Shown in pieces: positions 29,315 to 37,844 of a stretch of DNA of 64,000 nt. The notes beneath the pieces were generated by a model. The model saw only the letters and a list, made by a program, of their open reading frames with translations. It was not told the origin of the DNA and made no database searches. The first letter of the stretch is position 1, and every line of letters begins with the position of its first letter. Location: contig MKTJ01000058.1 of the NCBI GenBank assembly GCA_001898225.1, positions 413,364 through 477,363 on the forward strand. The letters run 5' to 3'. Source of the stretch: Chloroflexi bacterium 54-19 (lineage in GTDB: Bacteria > Chloroflexota > Chloroflexia > Chloroheliales > Chloroheliaceae). The position numbers and the translations under genes were made by a program.

Positions 29315-29343
29315 TTGACTCACCCGCGAAACCTTGCTACCAT
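29315..29343 (+). promoter_or_regulatory. Sigma70-type promoter of the structured RNA
   Basis: TTGACT (29315-29320), a 17-bp spacer, then TACCAT (29338-29343). The predicted start is near 29350, just before the structured region. There is no Shine-Dalgarno or open frame behind it. Confidence 0.65.
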
Positions 29344-29349
29344 AGTGAT

Positions 29350-29767
29350 GTCAGAATTGTTGAAGTCCACCGAAACACACTCAAAGGTTAGCCTCCGGTT
29401 CGCAAGAGCCAGGGCCGACTGAGTTCTTTCGAGAGGCTAGAGCGTTCGGAAGCGACCCGCAAGGGCCCGCGCCGGGCCGTTCTTCCCAGGTAGGGGTTAG
29501 CCAGGTAGCGACCTGCAAAGGTCCGCGCCCTACAAACCTCAACCAAATCTCGGCTGGACAGGCCGGTGACGGGTCCGCAAGGGCTTTTCCCGGTCAAGGC
29601 ACTCAACCCCTAAAGGTCGGCGGCGGGGCCAGGTTACTCGCAAGGGTACTTGTCCGCGTTACCACAACCCCAGGGTTTGAGCCGTTTGTGCCGAGGTATT
29701 ACTTCTATCGCAAGGCTGGCGTCTAATCCCGAAAGGCCGAAAGGTTTGTCGGGATTTTTCTTTTTTA
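29350..29767 (+). ncRNA. Unassigned structured RNA, about 415 nt
   Basis: No open reading frame. Five hairpins are capped by the GNRA tetraloop GCAA: 29397-29410 (GGTTC/GAGCC), 29456-29465 (CCC/GGG), 29510-29523 (GACCT/AGGTC), 29573-29584 (GTCC/GGGC) and 29635-29648 (TACTC/GGGTA). A UUCG-capped hairpin lies near 29423-29435. GNRA loops occur only when read on the plus strand, which fixes the orientation. A promoter precedes it and an intrinsic terminator ends it. It lacks the RNase P signature GAGGAAAGTCC, tmRNA ends and the SRP core, so it is not one of these as I can judge. The size and GNRA density suggest a ribozyme-like or scaffold RNA. Confidence 0.7.
29725..29767 (+). terminator. Intrinsic terminator of the structured RNA
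   Basis: AATCCCGA (29725-29732) pairs perfectly with TCGGGATT (29749-29756), followed by TTTCTTTTTTAT. It marks the 3' end of the RNA. Confidence 0.85.
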
Positions 29768-29779
29768 TATCGAAAAGTG

Positions 29780-29833
29780 CTTAGTTTTTAGTAGTTAGTT
29801 TTTGTGAATAAAAAACTAACTACTAAAAACTAC
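29780..29833. repeat. Inverted repeat of AGTTTTTAGTAGTTAG type
   Basis: TTTTTAGTAGTTAGTTTTT is followed after a few bases by its near-perfect complement, giving an approximately 20-bp stem between the structured RNA and the convergent APH gene. A fragment (TATTTAGTTTTTAGTTTTC) recurs at about 41036-41054. It may act as a terminator for the minus-strand gene and belongs to the short dispersed repeats of this genome. Confidence 0.6.
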
Positions 29834-29843
29834 CACAAAATGG

Positions 29844-30857
29844 TTAAGGCAAAAATTCTTGTTTAAGCTGGCTGCCGTGTTCAAGAATCCATTCCGCCAT
29901 AGCAACGCTTTTAGCATAACCTGGAAGGGTAGGAATAAGACCCGGTGCGACCAGGGCTTCACCCACCCAGTACAAAGGCACCAGCGCTAATTCTATCGGA
30001 AGGCCCTCAATCTCGTCTTTGCTTAGCTTGAAAGAAGATGCCAGATTATAAGAACGCAGCATTTCCCCTACTTTGGGCCAGGATAAATCTTCGGGCGCTT
30101 TGCCCGGCTCTAAGGTAACAAACATCCAGTAAAGAGTATAGGCCAGGTCAAAAATCCGTTCCCGCATATCCAGGAAATCAAAATCGAGTATACCGGTAAT
30201 TTGCCCGTTCCTGAATAAAATATTGCCGGCTCGCCAATCTCCGTGTGTGAGTTGGTGGGGTAAATTGCTAACCTTTTCTTCAAAAAATGGGTTAATCCTT
30301 AACAAAATCTGGCGCGTTTTATAGCAAACTTCAAAAGCCTCTCTATCCTGCACTACTTCCTCAAATTGGCCGAGCCACTCCAATAAAACTTTAGGTGGGG
30401 CATAATTGCTGACTGCTGGGGAGACAAACGAAGCAATATCCACGCTTTCTCTTAAAAAATCGTGGAAAGCGGCCATACTGGCGAAAAGTTTTTGGTACGC
30501 AGCCCAATCAGGCTCAAATTGTCCATGCGGAATGTATTCCTCGACTTCAACAAGCCGCGCCTGGTACTCCAAAACCGTCTGTCCACTCAAAGCGGTCAGG
30601 GGTAAGACAACCGGGAAATGGTTCTTATACAACTTTTCTTTTATTTTTTGTAAAACAATAAGGCGTTCGCGGGTTATCCAGGGCCGGTAAACACGCAGCA
30701 CGAAGGTTTGCGCGGCTGTCTCAAGCAAGAGATTTAAATTATAAGTTCCGCCAATATCCTCGACTGTTTTTATTGGTCCAGGCCGGTAATTTTCATTTAT
30801 GAAGCGGATAAGGTCTGCCGTATAAACCGCGCGGGGTCCGAGAGGTAAATCTTCCAT
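29844..30857 (-). CDS. APH/ChoK-family small-molecule kinase
   Basis: 337 aa. Aminoglycoside-phosphotransferase-like fold: LTHGDWRAGNILF is the catalytic loop (HGDxxxxN) and GILDFDFLDMRERIFDLAY holds the metal-binding Asp. The N-lobe TVEDIGGTYNLNLLLETAAQ is similar to homoserine kinase type II/fructosamine kinase relatives. It phosphorylates a hydroxyl group on an unknown small molecule; resistance is not implied. It lies 8 bp after the pirin gene and is likely co-transcribed. Confidence 0.85.
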   Translation of the reverse strand: MEDLPLGPRAVYTADLIRFINENYRPGPIKTVEDIGGTYNLNLLLETAAQTFVLRVYRPWITRERLIVLQKIKEKLYKNHFPVVLPLTALSGQTVLEYQARLVEVEEYIPHGQFEPDWAAYQKLFASMAAFHDFLRESVDIASFVSPAVSNYAPPKVLLEWLGQFEEVVQDREAFEVCYKTRQILLRINPFFEEKVSNLPHQLTHGDWRAGNILFRNGQITGILDFDFLDMRERIFDLAYTLYWMFVTLEPGKAPEDLSWPKVGEMLRSYNLASSFKLSKDEIEGLPIELALVPLYWVGEALVAPGLIPTLPGYAKSVAMAEWILEHGSQLKQEFLP

Positions 30858-30865
30858 CCTTAATA

Positions 30866-31786
30866 CTATATTCGCGGTAGCGGCACGAACTCGGTCTCGC
30901 CGGGGATTTTCTCAAAACGCTGCTCTTTCCAGTCCTGTTTGGCCTGCTCGATGCGTTCAGGACGGCTGGAAATAAAATTCCACCAGATGTGGCGCGGCCC
31001 GATATTCTCGCCGCCGATGATGGCAATCCTGGTCCCGGCCCCGGCTTCAATCGTAATTTCGTGCCCTTCCTGGCAGACCGCCATCCGGGATTCCGGCACC
31101 TCGACCCCGTTTAATTTGGCGGCCCCGGCTACGATATAAACCGCTCTTTCCGGCACCCCGGCGGGCAAGGTAAGTTTTCCGTCCTCAACAAAATTGGCCT
31201 CGGCGTAGAGCGTTTGCGAGTAAGTTTTCACGGGCGATACCAGCCCGAAGCACTCACCCATCAGGACCCGCACCGCCACCCCATCTAGCTGTTTGCCGGG
31301 CAACTCGTCGGCGTCATAGTGGTAAAAGGCCGGGTCGATTTCTTCAGATTCCACCGGCAAAGCCAGCCAGAGTTGCAGGGCGTGCTGGCGGAACCCGCTG
31401 GCCCGGAGTTCGGGCGGTGTCCGCTCAGAGTGAGCCACCCCTTTGCCCGCCACCATCAGGTTTATCGCACCCGGTTCGACCGTCTGGACCACGCCCATGC
31501 TGTCCCGGTGCATTATTTTTCCTTCAAAGACATAGGTGACGGTTGCCAGGTTGATGTGCGGGTGCGGTGGCACGTCCATTCCCTGGCCTGGCGCGAATTC
31601 CACCGGGCCGATATGGTCGAAGAAAATCCAGGGGCCGACCATGCGCCGGGCGTAGAAAGGCAAGACCCGCCGGATAGTAATCCCGGCCAGGTCGCGGTTG
31701 CGCGCTTCGATGACCAGTTCCAGGCCGTTATTTTCCTTTTTTTCGCCGCCTTCGGAAACGCGTCCCGGCTCCAGCAAATCACTCAT
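30866..31786 (-). CDS. Pirin family protein
   Basis: 306 aa with two cupin domains. The N-terminal domain keeps the pirin metal signature: PPHPHINLATVTYVFEG, MHRDSMG, and GKGVAHSERT, providing His/His/His/Glu-type ligands for iron. The C-terminal cupin begins near residue 190. Bacterial pirins act as quercetinase-like dioxygenases or redox-sensitive regulators. First gene of a two-gene unit with the kinase at 29844. Confidence 0.92.
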   Translation of the reverse strand: MSDLLEPGRVSEGGEKKENNGLELVIEARNRDLAGITIRRVLPFYARRMVGPWIFFDHIGPVEFAPGQGMDVPPHPHINLATVTYVFEGKIMHRDSMGVVQTVEPGAINLMVAGKGVAHSERTPPELRASGFRQHALQLWLALPVESEEIDPAFYHYDADELPGKQLDGVAVRVLMGECFGLVSPVKTYSQTLYAEANFVEDGKLTLPAGVPERAVYIVAGAAKLNGVEVPESRMAVCQEGHEITIEAGAGTRIAIIGGENIGPRHIWWNFISSRPERIEQAKQDWKEQRFEKIPGETEFVPLPRI

Positions 31787-31840
31787 AGGGCACCTCGGTT
31801 TGGTTTTCTAACAAGTACGGCCACGAACCCTCAATTGTCA

Positions 31841-31954
31841 TTTTGTCATTCCGTGCGTAGCACGGAATCCCCGCGCCGTTGGCGAATATCACGGTCACAT
31901 GTGCTTGGAATTGAAATTCCTCGACATCGCCCGCGCCCGGAAGGTGTGACAAAT
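31841..31954. repeat. MITE-like dispersed repeat, copy 1
   Basis: This 114-bp non-coding element has related ends in inverted orientation (TTTTGTCATTCC at 31841 and GGAAGGTGTGACAAAT ending at 31954). Read on the minus strand, its first 40 bases align well with the start of the element at 58166-58306 (ATTTGTCACxxCTTCxGG ... CGAGGAAT). It carries no gene. It lies upstream of the pirin gene. Confidence 0.55.
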
Positions 31955-32002
31955 ATCTAACCGCACCTGGTTTTATCAGAGACTTTTTATTATTTTACCA
32001 TT

Positions 32003-32047
32003 TAAAATAAAATGACCCAGCCTAGCTCGAAGCAAAGACCGGGTCAT
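32003..32047 (-). terminator. Intrinsic terminator of the peptidase/ABC operon
   Basis: On the minus strand ATGACCC and GGGTCAT form a 7-bp stem, followed by TTTATTTTAAA. It lies 24 bp beyond the stop of the DUF885 gene. Confidence 0.7.
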
Positions 32048-32070
32048 AAATCATTCAGGCTGCAAAAAAA

Positions 32071-33744
32071 CTAGGCTAAAATCTTCCCGTCGTCGTTTTT
32101 GAGCAGGACCTTGCGCAGGAAAGGAATCTGCGGCATGCCATACGACAGGCAGAGGTTGTGGAAAGCTTTCAGGTCGAAGTTGTCGCCCTGCTCGGCCTGG
32201 TAGTCCTGGCGCAGTTTGTAGAACATCCGCTTGCCCAGGGTGTAGTAAAGACCGCCTGGGTCGAAAGTGCTGCGCTGGGCTTCCTTCAAAGCTGTAATGT
32301 CTTCCATCCAGGCGTTATCCCGGTAGAACTGGTAGGCTTGCTGCTGGGTCCAGCCCTGGGTATGCAGCCCGATAGAGCAGATATAGCGGCAGTCCCGGAC
32401 GAGAGCTTCCTGGCGCTGGGCCAACCAGAGTTTGAGATACTCGGTTGGGTCTTCCTTGCCGTAACCTTCTTCCATCATCATTTGCTCGCAGTAGTGCGCC
32501 CAACCTTCGATAAAGGCGTAACTGGTCAGGTTGCGGGCAACTTCCGAGTGCGACTTGCGGGCGTGGAGGTGTTGCAGGTAGTGGCCGGGGTAAGCCTCGT
32601 GCATCGAGAAAATCTGGATGGTGTAGTCGTTGAAGCGGCTCAGCCAGTTTTCCTGCTGCTCCGGCGACCATTCCGGGTTGGCCGGGGTGATATAGAAATG
32701 GGCTTCGTTCGCCTTGGTTTCGTAGGGACCGGGGGTTTCCATGTCCGCGAAAATCCAGCGCATGAAATCAGGGGTCTCGGCCACGATACAGAGCATTTCA
32801 CTCGGTACATCAATGAGATTGGCCTTTTTGAGATGGTCGCGGATACCTTCGAGATAGCCCCTGGTCGTGCTGACTACCTTGTCGTTGGTCGGGTGGACCG
32901 CCGAAACCTGGGCGATAACCTCCTGGAAAGGCAGGTCGGGGTTCAGTTTAGCGCAAATATCCTTGATAGCGGCCTGGTTTTCGGCCATATTGGCCATCCC
33001 GACTGCCAGCACTTCTTCCAGGGAAAGTTCGACGCCGTCGCTCCACCGCAGCATGGCCCGGTAGTTGTCGGCCCCGATAGCGAAATTGTTCTCGGCGGTT
33101 TTGGGCATGCTCTTGAAGAACGCGACAAAGTGGTCGAGGGCGTTCCCGGCGTTTTCGGCAGCCACGTTCAACCGTTCCTGCAACTCAGGGCTGATCGGTT
33201 CCGGGACGACTTTCAAATCACCGTGGAAATACTTGGAGTTGCCGCCAAAGAGTTCGAGGGCGATTGCCACCATCGAGTCAGGCAGGTTTTTGTCTATTTT
33301 GGCCTCTAATTGCTCTATCAGGCGGGGAGTGGCTTCCAGGTGACGGCAGAGCGCTTCGACCCGTTGTTCGATGGGGCCGTAGTTGCGTTTGATGTAGTTG
33401 CTCACATCAAAAACGTAGACGTAAGGCATAATCGGGTTGCGTTCGAAGAAACGGAGTGGGCCATGGCGCAGCTTTTCGAACTCGATATGCGCTTCCACGA
33501 TTTTGTAATCGAACTGGCCCTGGGCGTCAAGGGCGGTGTAATCGACCGTGCTTTTGAGCTCGTCGCCGTACTTGTTCAGCTTTTCCTTAAAGCTATTGAC
33601 GCTTTCCGGCGAAAAGTCGGGCACCATGCCATCGTAATCGTGGATGCCCAGGATGAAGGAGGCGTTGGTCGGGTAGAAAGTGTTGTAGTCCTTCAAAAAG
33701 CGTTCAATCAGGTCGTCCAAAACGGCCCTGTTGTCAACTGACAT
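32071..33744 (-). CDS. DUF885-family metallopeptidase-like protein
   Basis: 557 aa, all-helical. DUF885 signature: FSMHEAYPGHYLQHLHARK (HExxxH-like zinc site) and a downstream region YAFIEGWAHYCEQMMMEEG that supplies a Glu. Members resemble M3/M32 carboxypeptidases and are thought to cleave small peptides. No signal peptide, so cytoplasmic. It is the last gene of the minus-strand cluster with dipeptide-type permeases, in line with hydrolysis of imported peptides. Confidence 0.88.
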   Translation of the reverse strand: MSVDNRAVLDDLIERFLKDYNTFYPTNASFILGIHDYDGMVPDFSPESVNSFKEKLNKYGDELKSTVDYTALDAQGQFDYKIVEAHIEFEKLRHGPLRFFERNPIMPYVYVFDVSNYIKRNYGPIEQRVEALCRHLEATPRLIEQLEAKIDKNLPDSMVAIALELFGGNSKYFHGDLKVVPEPISPELQERLNVAAENAGNALDHFVAFFKSMPKTAENNFAIGADNYRAMLRWSDGVELSLEEVLAVGMANMAENQAAIKDICAKLNPDLPFQEVIAQVSAVHPTNDKVVSTTRGYLEGIRDHLKKANLIDVPSEMLCIVAETPDFMRWIFADMETPGPYETKANEAHFYITPANPEWSPEQQENWLSRFNDYTIQIFSMHEAYPGHYLQHLHARKSHSEVARNLTSYAFIEGWAHYCEQMMMEEGYGKEDPTEYLKLWLAQRQEALVRDCRYICSIGLHTQGWTQQQAYQFYRDNAWMEDITALKEAQRSTFDPGGLYYTLGKRMFYKLRQDYQAEQGDNFDLKAFHNLCLSYGMPQIPFLRKVLLKNDDGKILA

Positions 33745-33786
33745 AGTTAATAAATCTCCATTTTAGAAATTGCCATTTGCCAAAAT

Positions 33787-34707
33787 TTAGCGTTCGGTTT
33801 TGTAGCGCGGGTCGAGCAGGTCGCGCAGGCTATCCCCGATAAAGTTAAAGGCCAGCACCACCGAGGCAATCGCCAGGCCGGGGAAGGTCGTTCTCCACCA
33901 GGCGTCCAGGTTGCTCACCCCGGCGGCGGTCATCACGCCCCATTCGGCATCGGTCGGTTTTGGACCCAGGCCCAGGAAGGAAAGGCCGGAGAAAATCAAA
34001 ATCCCGTTGCCGATGTCAATAAAGGTAATGACCAGCACCGGGGCCAGGATATTCGGGAAGATCTGTTTCCACATGATACGGAAATTCTTGGCACCAACCG
34101 CTCTCGAAGCCAGCACATAATCCTGCGATTTGATGGTCAGGACCACGCTGCGGACGGTCCGGGCGTAGGCGGGCCACCAGACGATTAAAATCGCGATGAC
34201 CGAGTTAACCAGGCTTCGGCCCAGGGCAGCGGCGATGGTCATCGCCAGGATAATGGTCGGGAAGGCAAAAATCAGGTCGGTAAACCGCATCATAACTTCG
34301 TCAATCCAGCCGCCAAAGTAACCGGCCACGAGGCCGATGGTCGTGCCGATAATGCTGGCAAGCAGAATGAGAATAAAGCCGACCGGGAGGGACAATTGCG
34401 CCCCGTAAAGAATCCGGCTAAAAATATCGCGGCCAAGTTCGTCCGTACCGAAAAGATAGGGGCCGCCCGGCGGTTTGTTGCGGTCCTTAAAGACCTGTTT
34501 GACCGGGTCAAACGGCGCGATAACCGGCGCCAGGATAGCGATAATAATCCAGGCCAGGATAACAATCAGGCCCACCATCATCAAGGGATTGGCGAGCAAG
34601 AAGCGCCAGACCTGGCGGGTCCAGGAGCGGCGGCGTTTGAGCCCACCGGAGCCCATGCCTGGCCGGTCGACTACCTCTGTTTGTAAATCGTCTACTTTCA
34701 GTTCCAT
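33787..34707 (-). CDS. Dipeptide/oligopeptide ABC transporter permease (DppC/OppC type)
   Basis: 306 aa. About six membrane segments. The N-terminal OppC_N region precedes the BPD_transp_1 domain; the EAA loop that contacts the ATPase is visible as ASRAVGAKNFRIMWKQIFPN. The ATG lies one base beyond the stop of the DppB-type gene upstream. It forms the inner-membrane channel with that protein. Confidence 0.93.
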   Translation of the reverse strand: MELKVDDLQTEVVDRPGMGSGGLKRRRSWTRQVWRFLLANPLMMVGLIVILAWIIIAILAPVIAPFDPVKQVFKDRNKPPGGPYLFGTDELGRDIFSRILYGAQLSLPVGFILILLASIIGTTIGLVAGYFGGWIDEVMMRFTDLIFAFPTIILAMTIAAALGRSLVNSVIAILIVWWPAYARTVRSVVLTIKSQDYVLASRAVGAKNFRIMWKQIFPNILAPVLVITFIDIGNGILIFSGLSFLGLGPKPTDAEWGVMTAAGVSNLDAWWRTTFPGLAIASVVLAFNFIGDSLRDLLDPRYKTER

Positions 34708-34708
34708 A

Positions 34709-35725
34709 CTAGGCGGCCTTCGTCCTGATACGCGGGTCTAAAACGGCATAGAGCAGGTCAACAATCAGGTTGATGATTATGTAGATAAGGGCAATCACGA
34801 TACTCACACCCATGATACCGGGGAAATCAAGCTTCGTGGCGCTCTGGAAAGCGTAGCGGCCCAGACCCGGCCAGGAGAAAATGGTCTCGGTCAGGACCGT
34901 TCCCGAAAGGAGGCTGCCATACGAGAGGCTGATAACCGTCACCACCGGGACCAGGATATTCGGCAGGGCGTGGCGGGCAATAACCGCCAGTTCTTTAATG
35001 CCTTTCGAGCGGGCTGTCCGCAAATAGTCCTGGTGTAGCACGTCCAGGGTAATCGTGCGGCTGACCCGGATAATGGTGCCGATGGTGGTCAGCGATAGCA
35101 CGATGGCGGGCAAAACCAGGTGGTGCAAGCTCGAACCGAGGGCGCTCCAGTTGCCTGTAAAGAGTGAGTCGAGGGTATAAAAGCCGGTGATATGGGTAGG
35201 CGGTTTTATCCCCGTATCGAGCCGGTCGCCCACCGGCAATATCGAAAGGTTGGTATAAAACAAAAAGATGGCTATATAGGCCAGCCAGAACACCGGCACC
35301 GAAGACCCGATGAGCGAGAAAAAGCGGATAAGGCCATCGGCAAATTTGCGGTGACGGATAGCCGCCCAGATGCCAAGCGGCACCCCCAGCAGGCTGATCA
35401 GGATAGCGGCAGTCGCCAGTTCGAAAGTGGCCGGGATGGCGTCGCCTAAATCTTCGGCTACGGAGCGGCGCGAGATGATGCTGTTGCCGAGGTCACCGTG
35501 GCTGAGGTTCCACAAATAGACCAGGTATTGTTCAGGCAGGGATTTGTCGAGGCCCCAGTGTTCCTTGTAAGCCCGCACCAGGTCCGGTTTACCGATAGCG
35601 CCCTCACCCAGGGCCGCGTTAACCGGGTCTGCCGGGACGCTATGGGAAAGAATAAAGGCTATCAGGCTGATACCGACCAGCATGAAGGGTATTAGAAGCA
35701 GCCGCCGGATTAAATATTGGGTCAT
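34709..35725 (-). CDS. Dipeptide/oligopeptide ABC transporter permease (DppB/OppB type)
   Basis: 338 aa. About six membrane segments. N-terminal MTQYLIRRLLLIPFMLVGIS is the usual DppB start, SHSVPADPVNAALGE the first periplasmic loop, and TARSKGIKELAVIARHALPN the EAA motif. Second gene of the transporter unit, between the binding protein and the DppC-type permease. Confidence 0.94.
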   Translation of the reverse strand: MTQYLIRRLLLIPFMLVGISLIAFILSHSVPADPVNAALGEGAIGKPDLVRAYKEHWGLDKSLPEQYLVYLWNLSHGDLGNSIISRRSVAEDLGDAIPATFELATAAILISLLGVPLGIWAAIRHRKFADGLIRFFSLIGSSVPVFWLAYIAIFLFYTNLSILPVGDRLDTGIKPPTHITGFYTLDSLFTGNWSALGSSLHHLVLPAIVLSLTTIGTIIRVSRTITLDVLHQDYLRTARSKGIKELAVIARHALPNILVPVVTVISLSYGSLLSGTVLTETIFSWPGLGRYAFQSATKLDFPGIMGVSIVIALIYIIINLIVDLLYAVLDPRIRTKAA

Positions 35726-35856
35726 GATTTTTCTAGAGAGAGTTTATAGCTTTATGAAAATGAGCAGCAGACCGCCGGAGTGTTACCGGTTGGACCCGGC
35801 AAAGTGGTTGGACCCGGCCGAGAATAACCCCGGCCGGGTCCAGCGTTTAACCGGAC

Positions 35857-37659
35857 TTACTTCTTGGAAGTTCTGTTGAAATCAATTACCCAGACCGGGT
35901 TGACCGATACGCCGCTCACGTTCGAGCGGAAACCGATCACCTGGGAAGGCTGCAAGTAGGGAATGAACGGGCCGCGTTCATTTAGCAGCTTCTGGGCCTG
36001 CTGGTACAGGCTTTCGCGAGTAGTTTCGTTCAACTCAACCTTGGCTTTGGCGGCCAGGGCTTCCATTTCGGGGTCCGCGCCAGCCGGCCAGCCCGCCCGC
36101 AAGGCCAGTTTCTGGCCCGGGAAGAAGGTCAGGTAGTCGGAAGGGTCGTTGTAGTCAGGGCCCCACAGCGACAGGGTCATCGGCTGTTTGCCACCACGAT
36201 ATTCGTCCAACCAGACCTGGATGGTCTTGGGGTCGAGTTCGGCGGTGATGTTAATCTGGGCCAGGTCGGCCTGCATCTTCTGAGCCATAGTTTCAAACTT
36301 GACGCCGTTCTGGGTCAGGTCGCTGGGGTAAGACAGCTTAATGGTGAAGCCGTTGGCGTAACCGGCTTTAGCCATCAGATCCTTGGCTTTTTGCAGGTCG
36401 GTAACAGGGGCATCGCCCTTGTCGAGGGCCCCGGCCAGGCCAATCGGAATAATACCGGGAGGGGTTATAGAGCTGCCACCACCCAGGTCAATATAGTCCT
36501 TGTAGTTGATGGCATACCGGATAGCCTGACGGACATCATTCTTGGCGGTAGGCGCGGATACCGAGGCATCAGCGTTCATCAGCAAGAAGAAGATAATCAA
36601 CGAGGTCGACTGCTGGACGGTTACACCCGCCGCGCCCTTCAGACCATCAGCCTGTTCCGGCCCAATATCCAGGGCGAAATCAATATCGCCTTTTTCGAGC
36701 GAGGTCTTCTGGATATTTACGTCCGGGGTATTTTTGATGATGATGTTGTCGTAGGCCACGGTCCCGGCGTAGTTGGGGTTCTTCGCCAGGTCAATTTCCG
36801 ATTCCGGCTTGAAAGCGGTTACTTTGAAGGGGCCGGAGCCGATGGACTGGTTGTTCATAAAATCTTCGGACTTGTCGGCGGTATCGGCACCCACGGCGTC
36901 GGTCGCGCCGTTCGCCTTGGCGGTTACGCTATCAATAACGCCAAAGGAAGGCGTGGTCAACAGCGACAGGGTGTCGGGCGAAACGTCCTTGAGGGTGATG
37001 GTGACAGTCTGCGGGTCTGGGGCGGCAAAGCTCGCCATGTTGTCGGTCACAAAGGCGGGCTGGCCTTTGAGGTTCTTCAAGCGGTTGTAGCTGAAGACCA
37101 CGTCGGCGGAAGTGACCGGGTTGCCGCTGGAAAACTTGACCCCGCTTTTCAGCTTGAAGGTGTAAGTTTTGCCGTCCGAGCTAACGGTCCAGCTTTCGGC
37201 CAGGTCGGGCACCGGTTTGGTAACGTCCGAACCGACATAGGTCACCAGGGTCTGATAGACCGAGTGCATAACCATAAAGGCGGTCATAGTGTACTCGCGG
37301 GCCGGGTCGAGACCTTTGCTGCTAAAGACCGTACCGACAACCAGGGTGCCGCCGGAACCGGTGGCAGCAGCCGCGGTGGTAGCGGTAGCGGCAGTGGTAG
37401 CAGCCGCAGTTGTAGCGGCGGCAGTCGTGGCCGCAGCGGTAGTTGCAGTCGCCGCAGTTGTGGCAGCCGCAGTCGTAGCAGCCGCGGTGGTGGCAGTTGC
37501 AGCGGTGGTAGCGGCGGCAGTCGTGGCGGCGGCGGTGGTTGCGGCAGGCGCGGTGGTTGCGGTGTTGTCACCGCAAGCGCCCAGGACCAACGCCGAAAAC
37601 ATCAAAAGCACCAGGGCCAGAGAATATTTGCCTCTCCAAACCCCTTTGAACTTGGTCAT
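35857..37659 (-). CDS. ABC transporter substrate-binding lipoprotein, SBP family 5
   Basis: 600 aa. Signal peptide with lipobox (LVLGAC), then a linker of about 75 residues built almost only from Ala and Thr (repeats of ATTAA), followed by the SBP_bac_5 domain (about 105-600) with PDLAESWTVSSDGKTYTFKL and FHL-like peptide-binding elements. It captures di/oligopeptides at the cell surface. I use the ATG at 37659 since GGAGGAGAT stands 6-8 bp upstream; an ATG 69 bp earlier lacks a site. The following genes encode the two permeases. Confidence 0.94.
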   Translation of the reverse strand: MTKFKGVWRGKYSLALVLLMFSALVLGACGDNTATTAPAATTAAATTAAATTAATATTAAATTAAATTAATATTAAATTAAATTAAATTAATATTAAAATGSGGTLVVGTVFSSKGLDPAREYTMTAFMVMHSVYQTLVTYVGSDVTKPVPDLAESWTVSSDGKTYTFKLKSGVKFSSGNPVTSADVVFSYNRLKNLKGQPAFVTDNMASFAAPDPQTVTITLKDVSPDTLSLLTTPSFGVIDSVTAKANGATDAVGADTADKSEDFMNNQSIGSGPFKVTAFKPESEIDLAKNPNYAGTVAYDNIIIKNTPDVNIQKTSLEKGDIDFALDIGPEQADGLKGAAGVTVQQSTSLIIFFLLMNADASVSAPTAKNDVRQAIRYAINYKDYIDLGGGSSITPPGIIPIGLAGALDKGDAPVTDLQKAKDLMAKAGYANGFTIKLSYPSDLTQNGVKFETMAQKMQADLAQINITAELDPKTIQVWLDEYRGGKQPMTLSLWGPDYNDPSDYLTFFPGQKLALRAGWPAGADPEMEALAAKAKVELNETTRESLYQQAQKLLNERGPFIPYLQPSQVIGFRSNVSGVSVNPVWVIDFNRTSKK

Positions 37660-37844
37660 GTTTGGTATCTCCTCCATCTCAATGGTAGATGCGAGGGCCT
37701 TTCTTCCTTTAAAATTTAAAGCGCTCACCCTGAGCCTTACCCCTTAACTAATTAAGGGGCAAGCCCATAAATGAAAACTAAAAATTCTTCGGGACTAGAA
37801 AAGCTCTCTGATAAGCTGAAACGTACTGTAAAACCGGGTAGATT

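Noticed and set aside
29388-29606. A short minus-strand open frame inside the structured RNA
   Set aside because: The region has GNRA hairpins, a promoter and a terminator on the plus strand. The frame has no ribosome-binding site and an Arg/Ser-rich composition typical of shadow frames.
29350-29767. Assignment of the structured RNA as RNase P RNA, tmRNA or SRP RNA
   Set aside because: The P4-type GAGGAAAGTCC signature, the tmRNA ends with tRNA-like T-arm, and the SRP helix 8 core are all missing on both strands.
37340-37570. Tandem repeat seen as a possible CRISPR or microsatellite
   Set aside because: The repetitive GCAGCCGC-type DNA encodes the Ala/Thr linker of the binding lipoprotein in frame; unit spacing is 9-15 bp, not a CRISPR pattern.
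36391-37719. Long plus-strand open frame of 442 codons antisense to the binding-protein gene
   Set aside because: Low-complexity Gly/Ser/Arg content arises from the complement of the Ala/Thr linker; no start signals.
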